Assembly: GCA_910578655.1 (NCBI GenBank)
Contig: CAJTQE010000029.1
Coordinates: 5,616-13,477, forward strand
Reading direction: 5' to 3'
Length of the DNA: 7,862 nt
Source of the DNA: an uncultured Christensenella sp.
Lineage (GTDB): Bacteria > Bacillota > Clostridia > Christensenellales > Borkfalkiaceae
Each line of letters starts with the position of its first letter. The stretch's first letter is position 1. Below the pieces are notes generated by a model. It had not been told where the DNA came from. It saw only the letters and a program-made list of their open reading frames with translations, and did not search any database. Shown here piece by piece: positions 1-5,195 of this stretch. The position numbers were made by a program, and so were the translations under genes.

Positions 1-10
1 GGGGGGGGGG
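1..10. repeat. Poly-G run (10 G) at the left edge
   Basis: The window opens with ten consecutive G. In the methyltransferase frame this reads as Gly-Gly-Gly before Lys-Ser-Thr-Arg-Trp, so it could be a real glycine stretch. It could equally be where an assembly broke off, or a poly-G read artefact. Nothing upstream is available to decide. Confidence 0.9.
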
Positions 11-1046
11 CAAATCTACTCGCTGGAACAGAGCAGGATACATATTGGGTCGAGGATATTCCCTCGCGTGGCGAACGCTCGATGCTCAATTTTGGGGAGT
101 GCCCCAGCGTCGTAGAAGAATCTACCTTGTCGCAGATTTTAGAGGAGAACGTGCCGACAAAATATTATTTGAGCGAAACGGCTTGTCGCGGAATTTTAAG
201 ACGGTCAGTCAAACGTGGAAAGACTCTTCCGACGTTGCTGAACATTGCGCTCATAATTCAGGGCAATGTTTCGATGCAAGAGGCAACGGAAATGGGGCTA
301 TTGCGCCAACAATAACGGGCGACCACGAAAATCGCGTCACTGACTACACCGCAGTAGTTGTTTACAATGAAGAAACCATAACCAGCAAAACAAATGCAAG
401 CAACCCCAAGAATGGCGACCCTTGCTGTACGTTGTGTGCTACGGGTGCAGAACGGGCGTTATTGGTTATAGGGGCTAAGCCTCCCGTCTATTGCATTCAA
501 GGTAATTGTATTGACCGTGCGGATACGGCGGGGGGTAACGGTAAAGGGGTAAAAGAGGGCGTAAGTTACACGCTTAATACTATCGACAGACACGCGGTTT
601 GTTACTGTGGAACAGACGAAACATATTTTTCAATCGAAGAAGAAAAATCACCAACATTAAAGAGCCGCGACTATAAATGCCCCAACTATGTTGTTTACAG
701 CGAGGCTTATACGTTAGATTCGCTCGCCTCCAACAGCATGAAATCAAAGAACCCTCACAGCGGAATACATAAAACAGAAATCGCGCGTTGCTTAGATACC
801 TCTGTGCCAGACCCTTCAAAAAATCAAGGCGGCAATGCGATTTGCCAAATTACTAATGCGCGGTTAATAGTCCGCCGTCTTACGCCGACAGAATGCGCAC
901 GATTACAAGGAATGCCTGACTGGTGGGCGAAAGATATTAAACACAACGATTCTCCCGAATACAAAATGTGGGGCAACGGAATGGCTTTACCGAACATTCT
1001 CTATGTTATGGAAGGCTTAAAAGAAATTGCAGAGGAAGCGGCTTGA
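3..1046 (+). CDS. DNA cytosine-5 methyltransferase, C-terminal part (5' end missing)
   Basis: This is the C-terminal portion of a C5 DNA methyltransferase, which transfers a methyl group from SAM to carbon 5 of cytosine at a specific site. The reading frame is open to the left edge, and the residues before the TTG at 45 (W at 24-26, then AGYILGRGYSLAWR) fit the family, so that TTG is internal and the true start lies outside. Visible motifs are motif VIII QRRRR (105-119), motif IX RRLTPTECARLQG (from 873) and motif X GNGMALPN (972-995). Motifs I to VI, including the catalytic PC, are off the window. Between motifs VIII and IX lie about 230 residues holding several degenerate repeat-like units (267-845), a pattern known from phage C5 enzymes. 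The stop overlaps the next gene's TTG by four bases. No partner endonuclease is seen, so an orphan phage enzyme is likely. Target sequence unknown. Confidence 0.93.
   Translation, partial: GGGKSTRWNRAGYILGRGYSLAWRTLDAQFWGVPQRRRRIYLVADFRGERADKILFERNGLSRNFKTVSQTWKDSSDVAEHCAHNSGQCFDARGNGNGAIAPTITGDHENRVTDYTAVVVYNEETITSKTNASNPKNGDPCCTLCATGAERALLVIGAKPPVYCIQGNCIDRADTAGGNGKGVKEGVSYTLNTIDRHAVCYCGTDETYFSIEEEKSPTLKSRDYKCPNYVVYSEAYTLDSLASNSMKSKNPHSGIHKTEIARCLDTSVPDPSKNQGGNAICQITNARLIVRRLTPTECARLQGMPDWWAKDIKHNDSPEYKMWGNGMALPNILYVMEGLKEIAEEAA
267..845 (+). repeat. Degenerate repeat-like units in the C5 methyltransferase target-recognition region
   Basis: About five diverged protein-level units can be read between motifs VIII and IX, at roughly 267-365, 375-467, 489-605, 618-698 and 705-845. 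They share a core of the type T-[LI]-x-x-x-D/G-R/H/Y followed by a short hydrophobic strand: APTITGDHENR...TAVVVY, CCTLCATGAERALLV, YTLNTIDRHAVCY, SPTLKSRDYKCPNYVVY. Glycine/asparagine-rich stretches (ARGNGNG, GGNGKG, NQGGN) recur beside them. The bases themselves are not closely repeated. The boundaries are approximate, and this was judged by eye rather than by alignment scoring. Confidence 0.55.
1031..1045 (+). promoter_or_regulatory. Ribosome binding site and TTG start of the first amino-methyltransferase
   Basis: AGAGGAAG at 1031-1038 stands four to six bases before TTG 1043-1045. The TTG overlaps the upstream TGA as TTGA. Family-like sequence begins here (MKFDLDTINCVDSY). The longer in-frame extension back to a GTG at 968 only re-reads the conserved end of the C5 enzyme in another frame, so TTG 1043 is the preferred start. 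Confidence 0.75.
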
Positions 1047-1762
1047 AGTTTGACCTTGACACAATAAACTGCGTTGACAGTTATCAAGCAATTAAAGATT
1101 TGCCCGATAAGAGCGTCGACCTAATAGTAACAGATCCGCCGTATGAGCAAAGCGTAAAGCATAGCGCAGGTAAATTCGGTGAAAAGAAGAACCTGCACTA
1201 CGAACAATACGTTGAAATATCAGACGGTTTTAAGGCGGAAATACTCGACGAATTCGTAAGAGTATTAAACCGCATAAATCTGTATATTTGGTGCAGTAAA
1301 AGTCAAATCCCTGCGCTGTTGCAATACTTCGTTATCCAACGCAAGTGTAACTGGAATTTAATCACTTGGCACAAAACGAATGTCTGCCCGACCTGCAATA
1401 ACAAGTATATGAATGATACGGAATACTGCTTTTTCTTCCGCGAAAAGGGTGTACCGTTGTTTGGTAATTCGGAAAGCAAAAAAACATTCTATGTTACGAC
1501 AATGAATGTGAATGATAAGAAGAAGTTCGACCATAGCACGATAAAACCAGTACATATCATTCAAAACTTTATATTAAACAGCAGTAGCGAAGGCGATTTG
1601 GTATTCGACCCTTTTATCGGTAGCGGAACGACAGCTGTCGCAAGCCGAAATCTAAAAAGGCACTATCTGGGCTTTGAAATCTCGGAAAGGTGGCACAAGG
1701 TAGCAACCGATAGACTTAACAATATCCAAGCAGGCGGACAACTTAGTTTATTTACGGAGTAA
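1043..1762 (+). CDS. Beta-class DNA amino-methyltransferase (probably N6-adenine) with C-terminal clamp-binding motif
   Basis: This is a SAM-dependent DNA methyltransferase of 239 residues from the TTG start. Motif IV, TDPPY, is at residues 30-34 and the SAM-binding motif FDPFIGSGTTAVA at 188-200. The catalytic motif therefore precedes the SAM motif, which defines the beta class (CcrM/HinfI/YhdJ-like). The helix HSTIKPVHIIQNFI (164-177) is the usual motif X element just before motif I. DPPY favours N6-adenine over N4-cytosine, but this is not decisive. The middle (about 100-160) carries the presumed target-recognition part, with a CPTCNN stretch that could bind metal only if other ligands join in. 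Residues 233-237 are QLSLF, a perfect match to the bacterial beta sliding-clamp pentapeptide consensus QL[SD]LF, close to the C-terminus as expected for such tethers. No restriction partner adjoins it. Confidence 0.92.
   Translation: MKFDLDTINCVDSYQAIKDLPDKSVDLIVTDPPYEQSVKHSAGKFGEKKNLHYEQYVEISDGFKAEILDEFVRVLNRINLYIWCSKSQIPALLQYFVIQRKCNWNLITWHKTNVCPTCNNKYMNDTEYCFFFREKGVPLFGNSESKKTFYVTTMNVNDKKKFDHSTIKPVHIIQNFILNSSSEGDLVFDPFIGSGTTAVASRNLKRHYLGFEISERWHKVATDRLNNIQAGGQLSLFTE
1739..1753 (+). other. Codons for the QLSLF sliding-clamp-binding motif
   Basis: The codons CAA CTT AGT TTA TTT encode QLSLF two residues before the C-terminus of the methyltransferase. The known consensus for binding DnaN (the Pol III beta clamp) is QL[SD]LF, usually in a flexible tail. 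The match is exact. Binding itself is inferred. Confidence 0.6.
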
Positions 1763-1766
1763 AAGT

Positions 1767-2024
1767 ATGGAAAATAAAGTAACAATAGAATTAACGCTTA
1801 CGGAAGAAACGCTTGTAAAACTCGTACACGAATCAACAAATATCAAACTTGACGAAGTTGAAAATCTTATTATGGACGAGATTTTAGCAAGCCTTAGCGA
1901 TAAGGACGCAAAACTCATTGAAAACAACATAAAGCCCGACGGTGAGTGGGCGCGCGGTGTTTGGTGGACCGTCCAAAGAATAAAGGCAGCTATACTCTCT
2001 CTTAAAAAAGAGGGCGAAAAATAA
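1767..2024 (+). CDS. Hypothetical 85-residue protein between two methyltransferases
   Basis: I do not recognise this family. The start is ATG 1767, with GGAG at 1756-1759 (overlapping the upstream stop) seven bases ahead. The protein is small and highly charged. A possible beta strand at the N-terminus (VTIELTL) is followed by apparently helical, acidic segments (residues about 15-55) and a C-terminal part WARGVWWTVQRIKAAILSLKKE that looks like an amphipathic helix. There are no cysteines, signal peptide or membrane segment. It lies in the same transcription unit, four bases after the first amino-methyltransferase and overlapping the second by one base (TAATG). Co-expression with the methyltransferases suggests a regulator or accessory protein, but nothing in the sequence shows that. 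Confidence 0.8.
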   Translation: MENKVTIELTLTEETLVKLVHESTNIKLDEVENLIMDEILASLSDKDAKLIENNIKPDGEWARGVWWTVQRIKAAILSLKKEGEK

Positions 2025-2797
2025 TGAGCGAAATTCAACTGCATCTCGGCGATTGCCTTGAAGTAATGAAAGGCATTCCCGATAAATCTATTGATATGAT
2101 TCTCTGCGATTTGCCCTATGGTACAACCCAAAACAAAAAGGACAAGCGCATAGATTTAAAGGCTCTGTGGAAAGAGTATAGGCGCATTATTAAAGACAAC
2201 GGTTGTATAGCTCTATTTGCCCAAGGAAAGTTTTACATAGACCTTGCGGTGAGTAATCTCAAGTGGTTCAGATACGACTTGGTATGGGACAAGAAGTTGA
2301 CCAGCGGTTTCCTTAACGCCAAACGAATGCCGATGCGCCGCCACGAGCAAGTGGCAATCTTCTACAAGAAACCGCCCGTATATCACCCGCAATTCACAAA
2401 GGGTCAGCCGTTACACAGCAAGGGCACAAGATACAAAACCAAGGCTCAGACGAACAACAACTACGGCAGATACGGCTCAGCCGCGAACGATAGGGCAGGC
2501 TCAACCGATAAATACCCTACAAGCATTTTAGAGTTTGCGAAACCGCACCCCAGCAAGGCACAGCACTCAACAGAAAAGCCAGTGGCTCTCTGTGAATGGC
2601 TCATAAAGACCTATACAGACAAAGGAATGACGGTGCTCGACAACTGTATGGGAAGCGGCTCTGCGGGCGTAGCGGCGCGTAATGCGGGCAGAAACTTTAT
2701 CGGTATTGACAAAGACCCCGAAAGCTATAACAAGGCAAAAGAGAGAATAGAGGTAAGGTACAGTGAACAACAGCGAATCCAAGATGCTTTTAATTGA
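2024..2797 (+). CDS. Second beta-class DNA amino-methyltransferase (DLPY type)
   Basis: This is a SAM-dependent DNA methyltransferase of 257 residues. Motif IV is CDLPYG at residues 28-33, a variant of DPPY in which the first proline is leucine, as in a group of phage and chromosomal enzymes. The SAM site is LDNCMGSGSAGVAA (205-218), preceded by HSTEKPVALCEWLI (181-194). The order IV then I gives the beta class. The central region (95-170) is rich in K/R/Q/N/Y and is the likely target-recognition part. Whether the product is N6-methyladenine or N4-methylcytosine cannot be told from DLPY. The start ATG 2024 overlaps the preceding stop by one base, and AGAGGG (2009-2014) sits nine bases ahead. 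It differs clearly from the first amino-methyltransferase, so it is probably not a recent duplicate and likely has another target site. Confidence 0.92.
   Translation: MSEIQLHLGDCLEVMKGIPDKSIDMILCDLPYGTTQNKKDKRIDLKALWKEYRRIIKDNGCIALFAQGKFYIDLAVSNLKWFRYDLVWDKKLTSGFLNAKRMPMRRHEQVAIFYKKPPVYHPQFTKGQPLHSKGTRYKTKAQTNNNYGRYGSAANDRAGSTDKYPTSILEFAKPHPSKAQHSTEKPVALCEWLIKTYTDKGMTVLDNCMGSGSAGVAARNAGRNFIGIDKDPESYNKAKERIEVRYSEQQRIQDAFN
2749..2765 (+). promoter_or_regulatory. Ribosome binding site and GTG start inside the end of the methyltransferase gene
   Basis: AGAGG at 2749-2753 lies nine bases before GTG 2763-2765, all within the last codons of the upstream gene. The next in-frame ATG (2784) has no convincing purine-rich site before it, which favours the GTG and hence a 35-base overlap. 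Confidence 0.55.
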
Positions 2798-3155
2798 TAG
2801 CAATGGAAACACCCAAGAATTCAATGGTGAAATACCGACTATCACGAAAGTGCCAACTATAACAGGAGTTGATTTTGCTACTGGCTCTGATAGAACTGGT
2901 TGTTTTTATGTCAACACCAAGTTGCAAATAAGCGGGACACTGCTATTCGATAAAAAGACAACGGACTCATTTAAGCTTGCTTTTATTGAAAGGGATTTAA
3001 AGATTCTGCAAAGTTGGCAATACTACAAAGTCCGTCCCGGCAGAATAAGGCGGCGCATAAATAGCTTAAAGCGCAAAATTAAAGTAATCAAGAATAGGCA
3101 CTTAGGAGATGCGGAATGGTTGAAGAATATGGACTTCATTCGGAATTTAATATAA
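2763..3155 (+). CDS. Hypothetical basic phage protein, 130 residues
   Basis: I do not recognise a named family. The N-terminal half (residues 1-60) is mixed polar/hydrophobic with likely beta strands (MLLIDSNG, FYVNTKLQISGTLLF). The C-terminal half is strongly basic and probably helical, with RPGRIRRRINSLKRKIKVIK at about 92-111, which could bind nucleic acid, though no known motif is present. There is no signal peptide or membrane segment. Start GTG 2763 is preferred because of the ribosome site; ATG 2784 would shorten the protein by seven residues. The gene overlaps the second amino-methyltransferase by 35 bases and the next gene by 40 bases, which is unusual for this otherwise tidy operon. 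The reading frame is clean for 390 bases and in the same direction, so I regard it as real. Confidence 0.72.
   Translation: MNNSESKMLLIDSNGNTQEFNGEIPTITKVPTITGVDFATGSDRTGCFYVNTKLQISGTLLFDKKTTDSFKLAFIERDLKILQSWQYYKVRPGRIRRRINSLKRKIKVIKNRHLGDAEWLKNMDFIRNLI
3104..3118 (+). promoter_or_regulatory. Strong ribosome binding site deciding the ATG at 3116
   Basis: AGGAG at 3104-3108 is seven bases before ATG 3116-3118, one of the best sites in the window. It supports this start even though it forces a 40-base overlap with the preceding gene. Confidence 0.7.
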
Positions 3156-3469
3156 AAAAACACAAGCAGAGATTTATTGATTATCTCGAAGTGTTGATTT
3201 TGGAAGACGGAACAGTCGTATATGCGGTACCGTCACACCAAAGAAAGGCAGAGGAACTCTGCTGTAAAAAGCTGAACATTACGCCCGAAAAACTTGCTCA
3301 AAGGGCAAGGCGACATATTGGCGAGTATGCGGAGTGGTTGCTTTCGATTTGCGGGGCGGTAATGGTATGGAACTGCCATTATATGTTCGGCAAGAACGGT
3401 ATGACGAAAAAGCAAACGACAGCATTAAGACGTTTAAAAATGAACGGTTTATATAAGGGAATGATTTAA
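3116..3469 (+). CDS. Hypothetical phage protein, 117 residues
   Basis: It resembles a small conserved but unnamed protein that I associate with clostridial phages and prophages; I cannot give a function. A possible strand pair (residues 22-42: YLEVLILEDGTVVYAVPSHQ) is followed by a helical part (43-80) and a tryptophan-containing central stretch (EWLLSICGAVMVWNCHYMFG). The tail is basic (KKQTTALRRLKMNGLYKGMI). The four cysteines (CC at about 49-50, one near 79, one near 86) do not form a recognisable zinc motif. The hydrophobic stretch is too short and interrupted to call a membrane segment. Translation starts at ATG 3116 with AGGAG seven bases upstream. The stop at 3467-3469 directly abuts the GTG start of the SSB gene, so the two are probably translationally coupled. 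Confidence 0.78.
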   Translation: MVEEYGLHSEFNIKKHKQRFIDYLEVLILEDGTVVYAVPSHQRKAEELCCKKLNITPEKLAQRARRHIGEYAEWLLSICGAVMVWNCHYMFGKNGMTKKQTTALRRLKMNGLYKGMI

Positions 3470-3877
3470 GTGGCGATTATAAAACAAGAGTACGAAAACG
3501 GCGTTACCTATGTGCTCGCAAGCGGAAGAATAGTAAAAGATCCTGCGTATAAGCAAGTAGGCAATAAGGGTGTTTCGTGTACAACATTCAGCATATCTGC
3601 GGGTTACTCAAAGGACGAAGATGGCGATTCAAAGACGGAATTTTTATCATGCACCTGTTGGCGCGAACTTGCTGATTTTGCCGCCTCATTTAAAAAGGGC
3701 GATACCGTGTTTGTTACAGGCGCGCTCGAAAAGACAGAATACAATGGCAAAACTTACGAAAAGGTTGTTTGCGACTTAATTCTTCCCCAAGTATTCGCGC
3801 TCGACGAACTCGGAAAGACAGTCTATAAAGCACCGCCCACACAAACGGACGACGAAGACGATGACATTCCATTCTAA
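3470..3877 (+). CDS. ssb: Single-stranded DNA-binding protein (SSB)
   Basis: This SSB of 135 residues coats ssDNA during replication and recombination and recruits partner proteins through its C-terminal tip. The OB-fold core spans about residues 10-112, with hallmark segments ASGRIVKDP (17-25), TTFSISAG (38-45), TEFLSCTCWRELADF (56-70) and KGDTVFVTGALEKTEY (76-91). A short acidic linker then leads to the canonical tip DDDIPF (130-135), the site that binds exonuclease I, PriA, RecQ and others in known SSBs. The core and linker are shorter than in E. coli SSB, as is common in phages. The start is GTG 3470, immediately after the upstream TAA, with AAGGGA (3455-3460) nine bases before it. A second, divergent SSB-like gene lies at 5994-6452, and both are followed after 14 bases by related cysteine-containing proteins. 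Confidence 0.95.
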   Translation: MAIIKQEYENGVTYVLASGRIVKDPAYKQVGNKGVSCTTFSISAGYSKDEDGDSKTEFLSCTCWRELADFAASFKKGDTVFVTGALEKTEYNGKTYEKVVCDLILPQVFALDELGKTVYKAPPTQTDDEDDDIPF

Positions 3878-3891
3878 AAGGTAAAGAAAAT

Positions 3892-4299
3892 ATGAACGAT
3901 AAGGAATTCTTAAAAGCATTAGAGTTGTGCGCGAAAGGCGATTCGCATTATTGCGCCGAATGTCCGATAGACCAAAAACTTAAAGACAACTGCGAGTGCA
4001 TGCCTACGGTTGTTGCGTATGCACACAATTATATTCACCGCAAAAGCAACTTTATAGCCAAGTTTAATGTGGGCGACATTGCGTACAGTGTTGAGCAGGT
4101 TGGAATTTTAAAGGAACACCATACGACATTCAAATATGAGATTTTCCCTTTAACCATTAAAAAGGTCTATGTTGGGAAAAAGCAAGTTACATATTACACG
4201 TCCCATCGCGGAAGAATGTATGCGGAAAGGGAACTATGTGCCAGTAGAGAAGAAGCTCAGGAAAGACTGAAAAAGTTAGAGGGTAAGACAAAGAAATGA
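3892..4299 (+). CDS. Cysteine-containing hypothetical protein A (VGD/RLKKL type)
   Basis: This is an unnamed phage-type protein of 135 residues. The N-terminal part has a cysteine cluster (C13, then HYCAECP at 20-25 and CECMP at 34-38) that could hold a metal ion. The middle begins with FNVGDIAYSVEQ (59-70), a short beta-type segment seen in many small phage proteins, and continues with KIKKVYVGKKQVTYYT-like strands. The end, SREEAQERLKKLEGK, is a helical tail. The protein at 6467-6928 has the same layout: N-terminal CxxCP, then VGD, then EA-x-x-RLK-x-L tail. The two also sit in the same position after an SSB-type gene, so I take them as paralogues. The last four bases overlap the ATPase start (ATGA). 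No function can be assigned. Confidence 0.83.
   Translation: MNDKEFLKALELCAKGDSHYCAECPIDQKLKDNCECMPTVVAYAHNYIHRKSNFIAKFNVGDIAYSVEQVGILKEHHTTFKYEIFPLTIKKVYVGKKQVTYYTSHRGRMYAERELCASREEAQERLKKLEGKTKK
4278..4298 (+). promoter_or_regulatory. Distant ribosome binding site of the AAA+ ATPase gene
   Basis: AGAGGG at 4278-4283 is twelve bases before ATG 4296, longer than usual. The ATG overlaps the upstream TGA (ATGA), so translation may depend largely on coupling to the preceding gene. Confidence 0.5.
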
Positions 4300-5195
4300 A
4301 CGACAAGGAAAGACTTTTACTTGAATATGTCTGTGATGGCGACATTAAAAAATCGCAAGCGCAAGCTCGCATAATACTGGAAAGTTTAACAACTGAAAGG
4401 GACAAGCGTTTTAAGGAATACTCCCTTAAAAAATTGAATACTAAACAAGCCGAATTCCTTGAATTGCCTTATAATATGCGTGGACTTTTGACAGCAGAAG
4501 ACAGCTCACTTTTTCCCATAAATCGTTTTATTTTACGAGAGGACGAGGAAAGAATCACAAAGTCGCTTTTGGACGCTTACGAAGTATCAAATGAGCTTGC
4601 AGACCTTAACATTAGATATGTGCCGTCGCTCTTACTTCACGGCGCGAGCGGTACAGGTAAAACAGCCTTAGCACGGTACATAGCTTACAAGGCGGATTTG
4701 CCTTTCGTTTATGTCAAGTTCTCGAACCTTGTAACTTCCGCACTGGGTAGTACGCAAGGAAACATAGCAAAGATATTTGAATATGCGAGAAGCGCGCCTT
4801 GTGTGCTCTGCTTTGACGAGATAGATGCCGTCGGAATGAAAAGGGGTGCAAGGGACGACGTAGCGGAAATGGGGCGCGTTACCATTGCTATTATGCAAGA
4901 GCTTGACACCCTAAAAAACGGCGTAATCATTATCGGCACGACTAACCGTTTTGAATCACTCGACGACGCTTTAATAAGGCGTTTTCAGTTAAAGCACCAA
5001 GTCAGGGAACTTTCCTTAGACGACGTATATACGCTCACTGTAAAATTCTTTGAATCGGTAGGAATAGATAAGTCCGAAATTAAATGTTGGGTGCAAGCAG
5101 CCTTTAAAGGTGGAGAATCGGCGGCTACCGTAATTACAAAGTGTACAGACAAGCTGGTTTCAATGCTTATCGAAAGGAAGAAAAAGAATGCTTGA
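4296..5195 (+). CDS. AAA+ family ATPase
   Basis: This is an ATPase of 299 residues with all core AAA+ features. Walker A GASGTGKT is at 116-123, Walker B VLCFDEID at 170-177, and sensor 1 IIIGTTNR ends near 218 with N217. The arginine-finger region DDALIRRF is at 223-230, with R228/R229. A C-terminal lid follows (about 238-295). The N-terminal 80 residues are a charged, mostly helical extension of unknown role. The layout resembles the single AAA+ module of FtsH/proteasome-type ATPases, but no protease domain, membrane segment or helicase motif is present. It may remodel a protein or nucleoprotein complex. The end overlaps the next gene, a GIY-YIG nuclease, by eight bases, suggesting co-production. 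SSB-like genes flank the pair. Whether it loads the nuclease or a replication protein, or acts in defence, is inference. Confidence 0.92.
   Translation: MNDKERLLLEYVCDGDIKKSQAQARIILESLTTERDKRFKEYSLKKLNTKQAEFLELPYNMRGLLTAEDSSLFPINRFILREDEERITKSLLDAYEVSNELADLNIRYVPSLLLHGASGTGKTALARYIAYKADLPFVYVKFSNLVTSALGSTQGNIAKIFEYARSAPCVLCFDEIDAVGMKRGARDDVAEMGRVTIAIMQELDTLKNGVIIIGTTNRFESLDDALIRRFQLKHQVRELSLDDVYTLTVKFFESVGIDKSEIKCWVQAAFKGGESAATVITKCTDKLVSMLIERKKKNA

Noticed and set aside
82..315. A 77-codon + strand reading frame
   Set aside because: It lies wholly inside the C5 methyltransferase in another frame, across its conserved motif VIII, and has no ribosome site of its own.
968..1042. N-terminal extension of the first amino-methyltransferase back to a GTG
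   Set aside because: It would re-read the conserved motif X of the C5 enzyme out of frame. The TTG at 1043 has a good ribosome site and is where family-like sequence begins.
1381..1415. CPTCNN in the first amino-methyltransferase as a zinc finger
   Set aside because: Only one CxxC pair is present, with no convincing second pair nearby. The segment fits the usual target-recognition part of this methyltransferase group.
1748..2131. 127-codon minus-strand open frame
   Set aside because: It is antisense to an operonic gene and to two methyltransferase ends, has low-complexity Ser/Phe-rich composition, and lacks a ribosome site. It is a shadow of the real genes.
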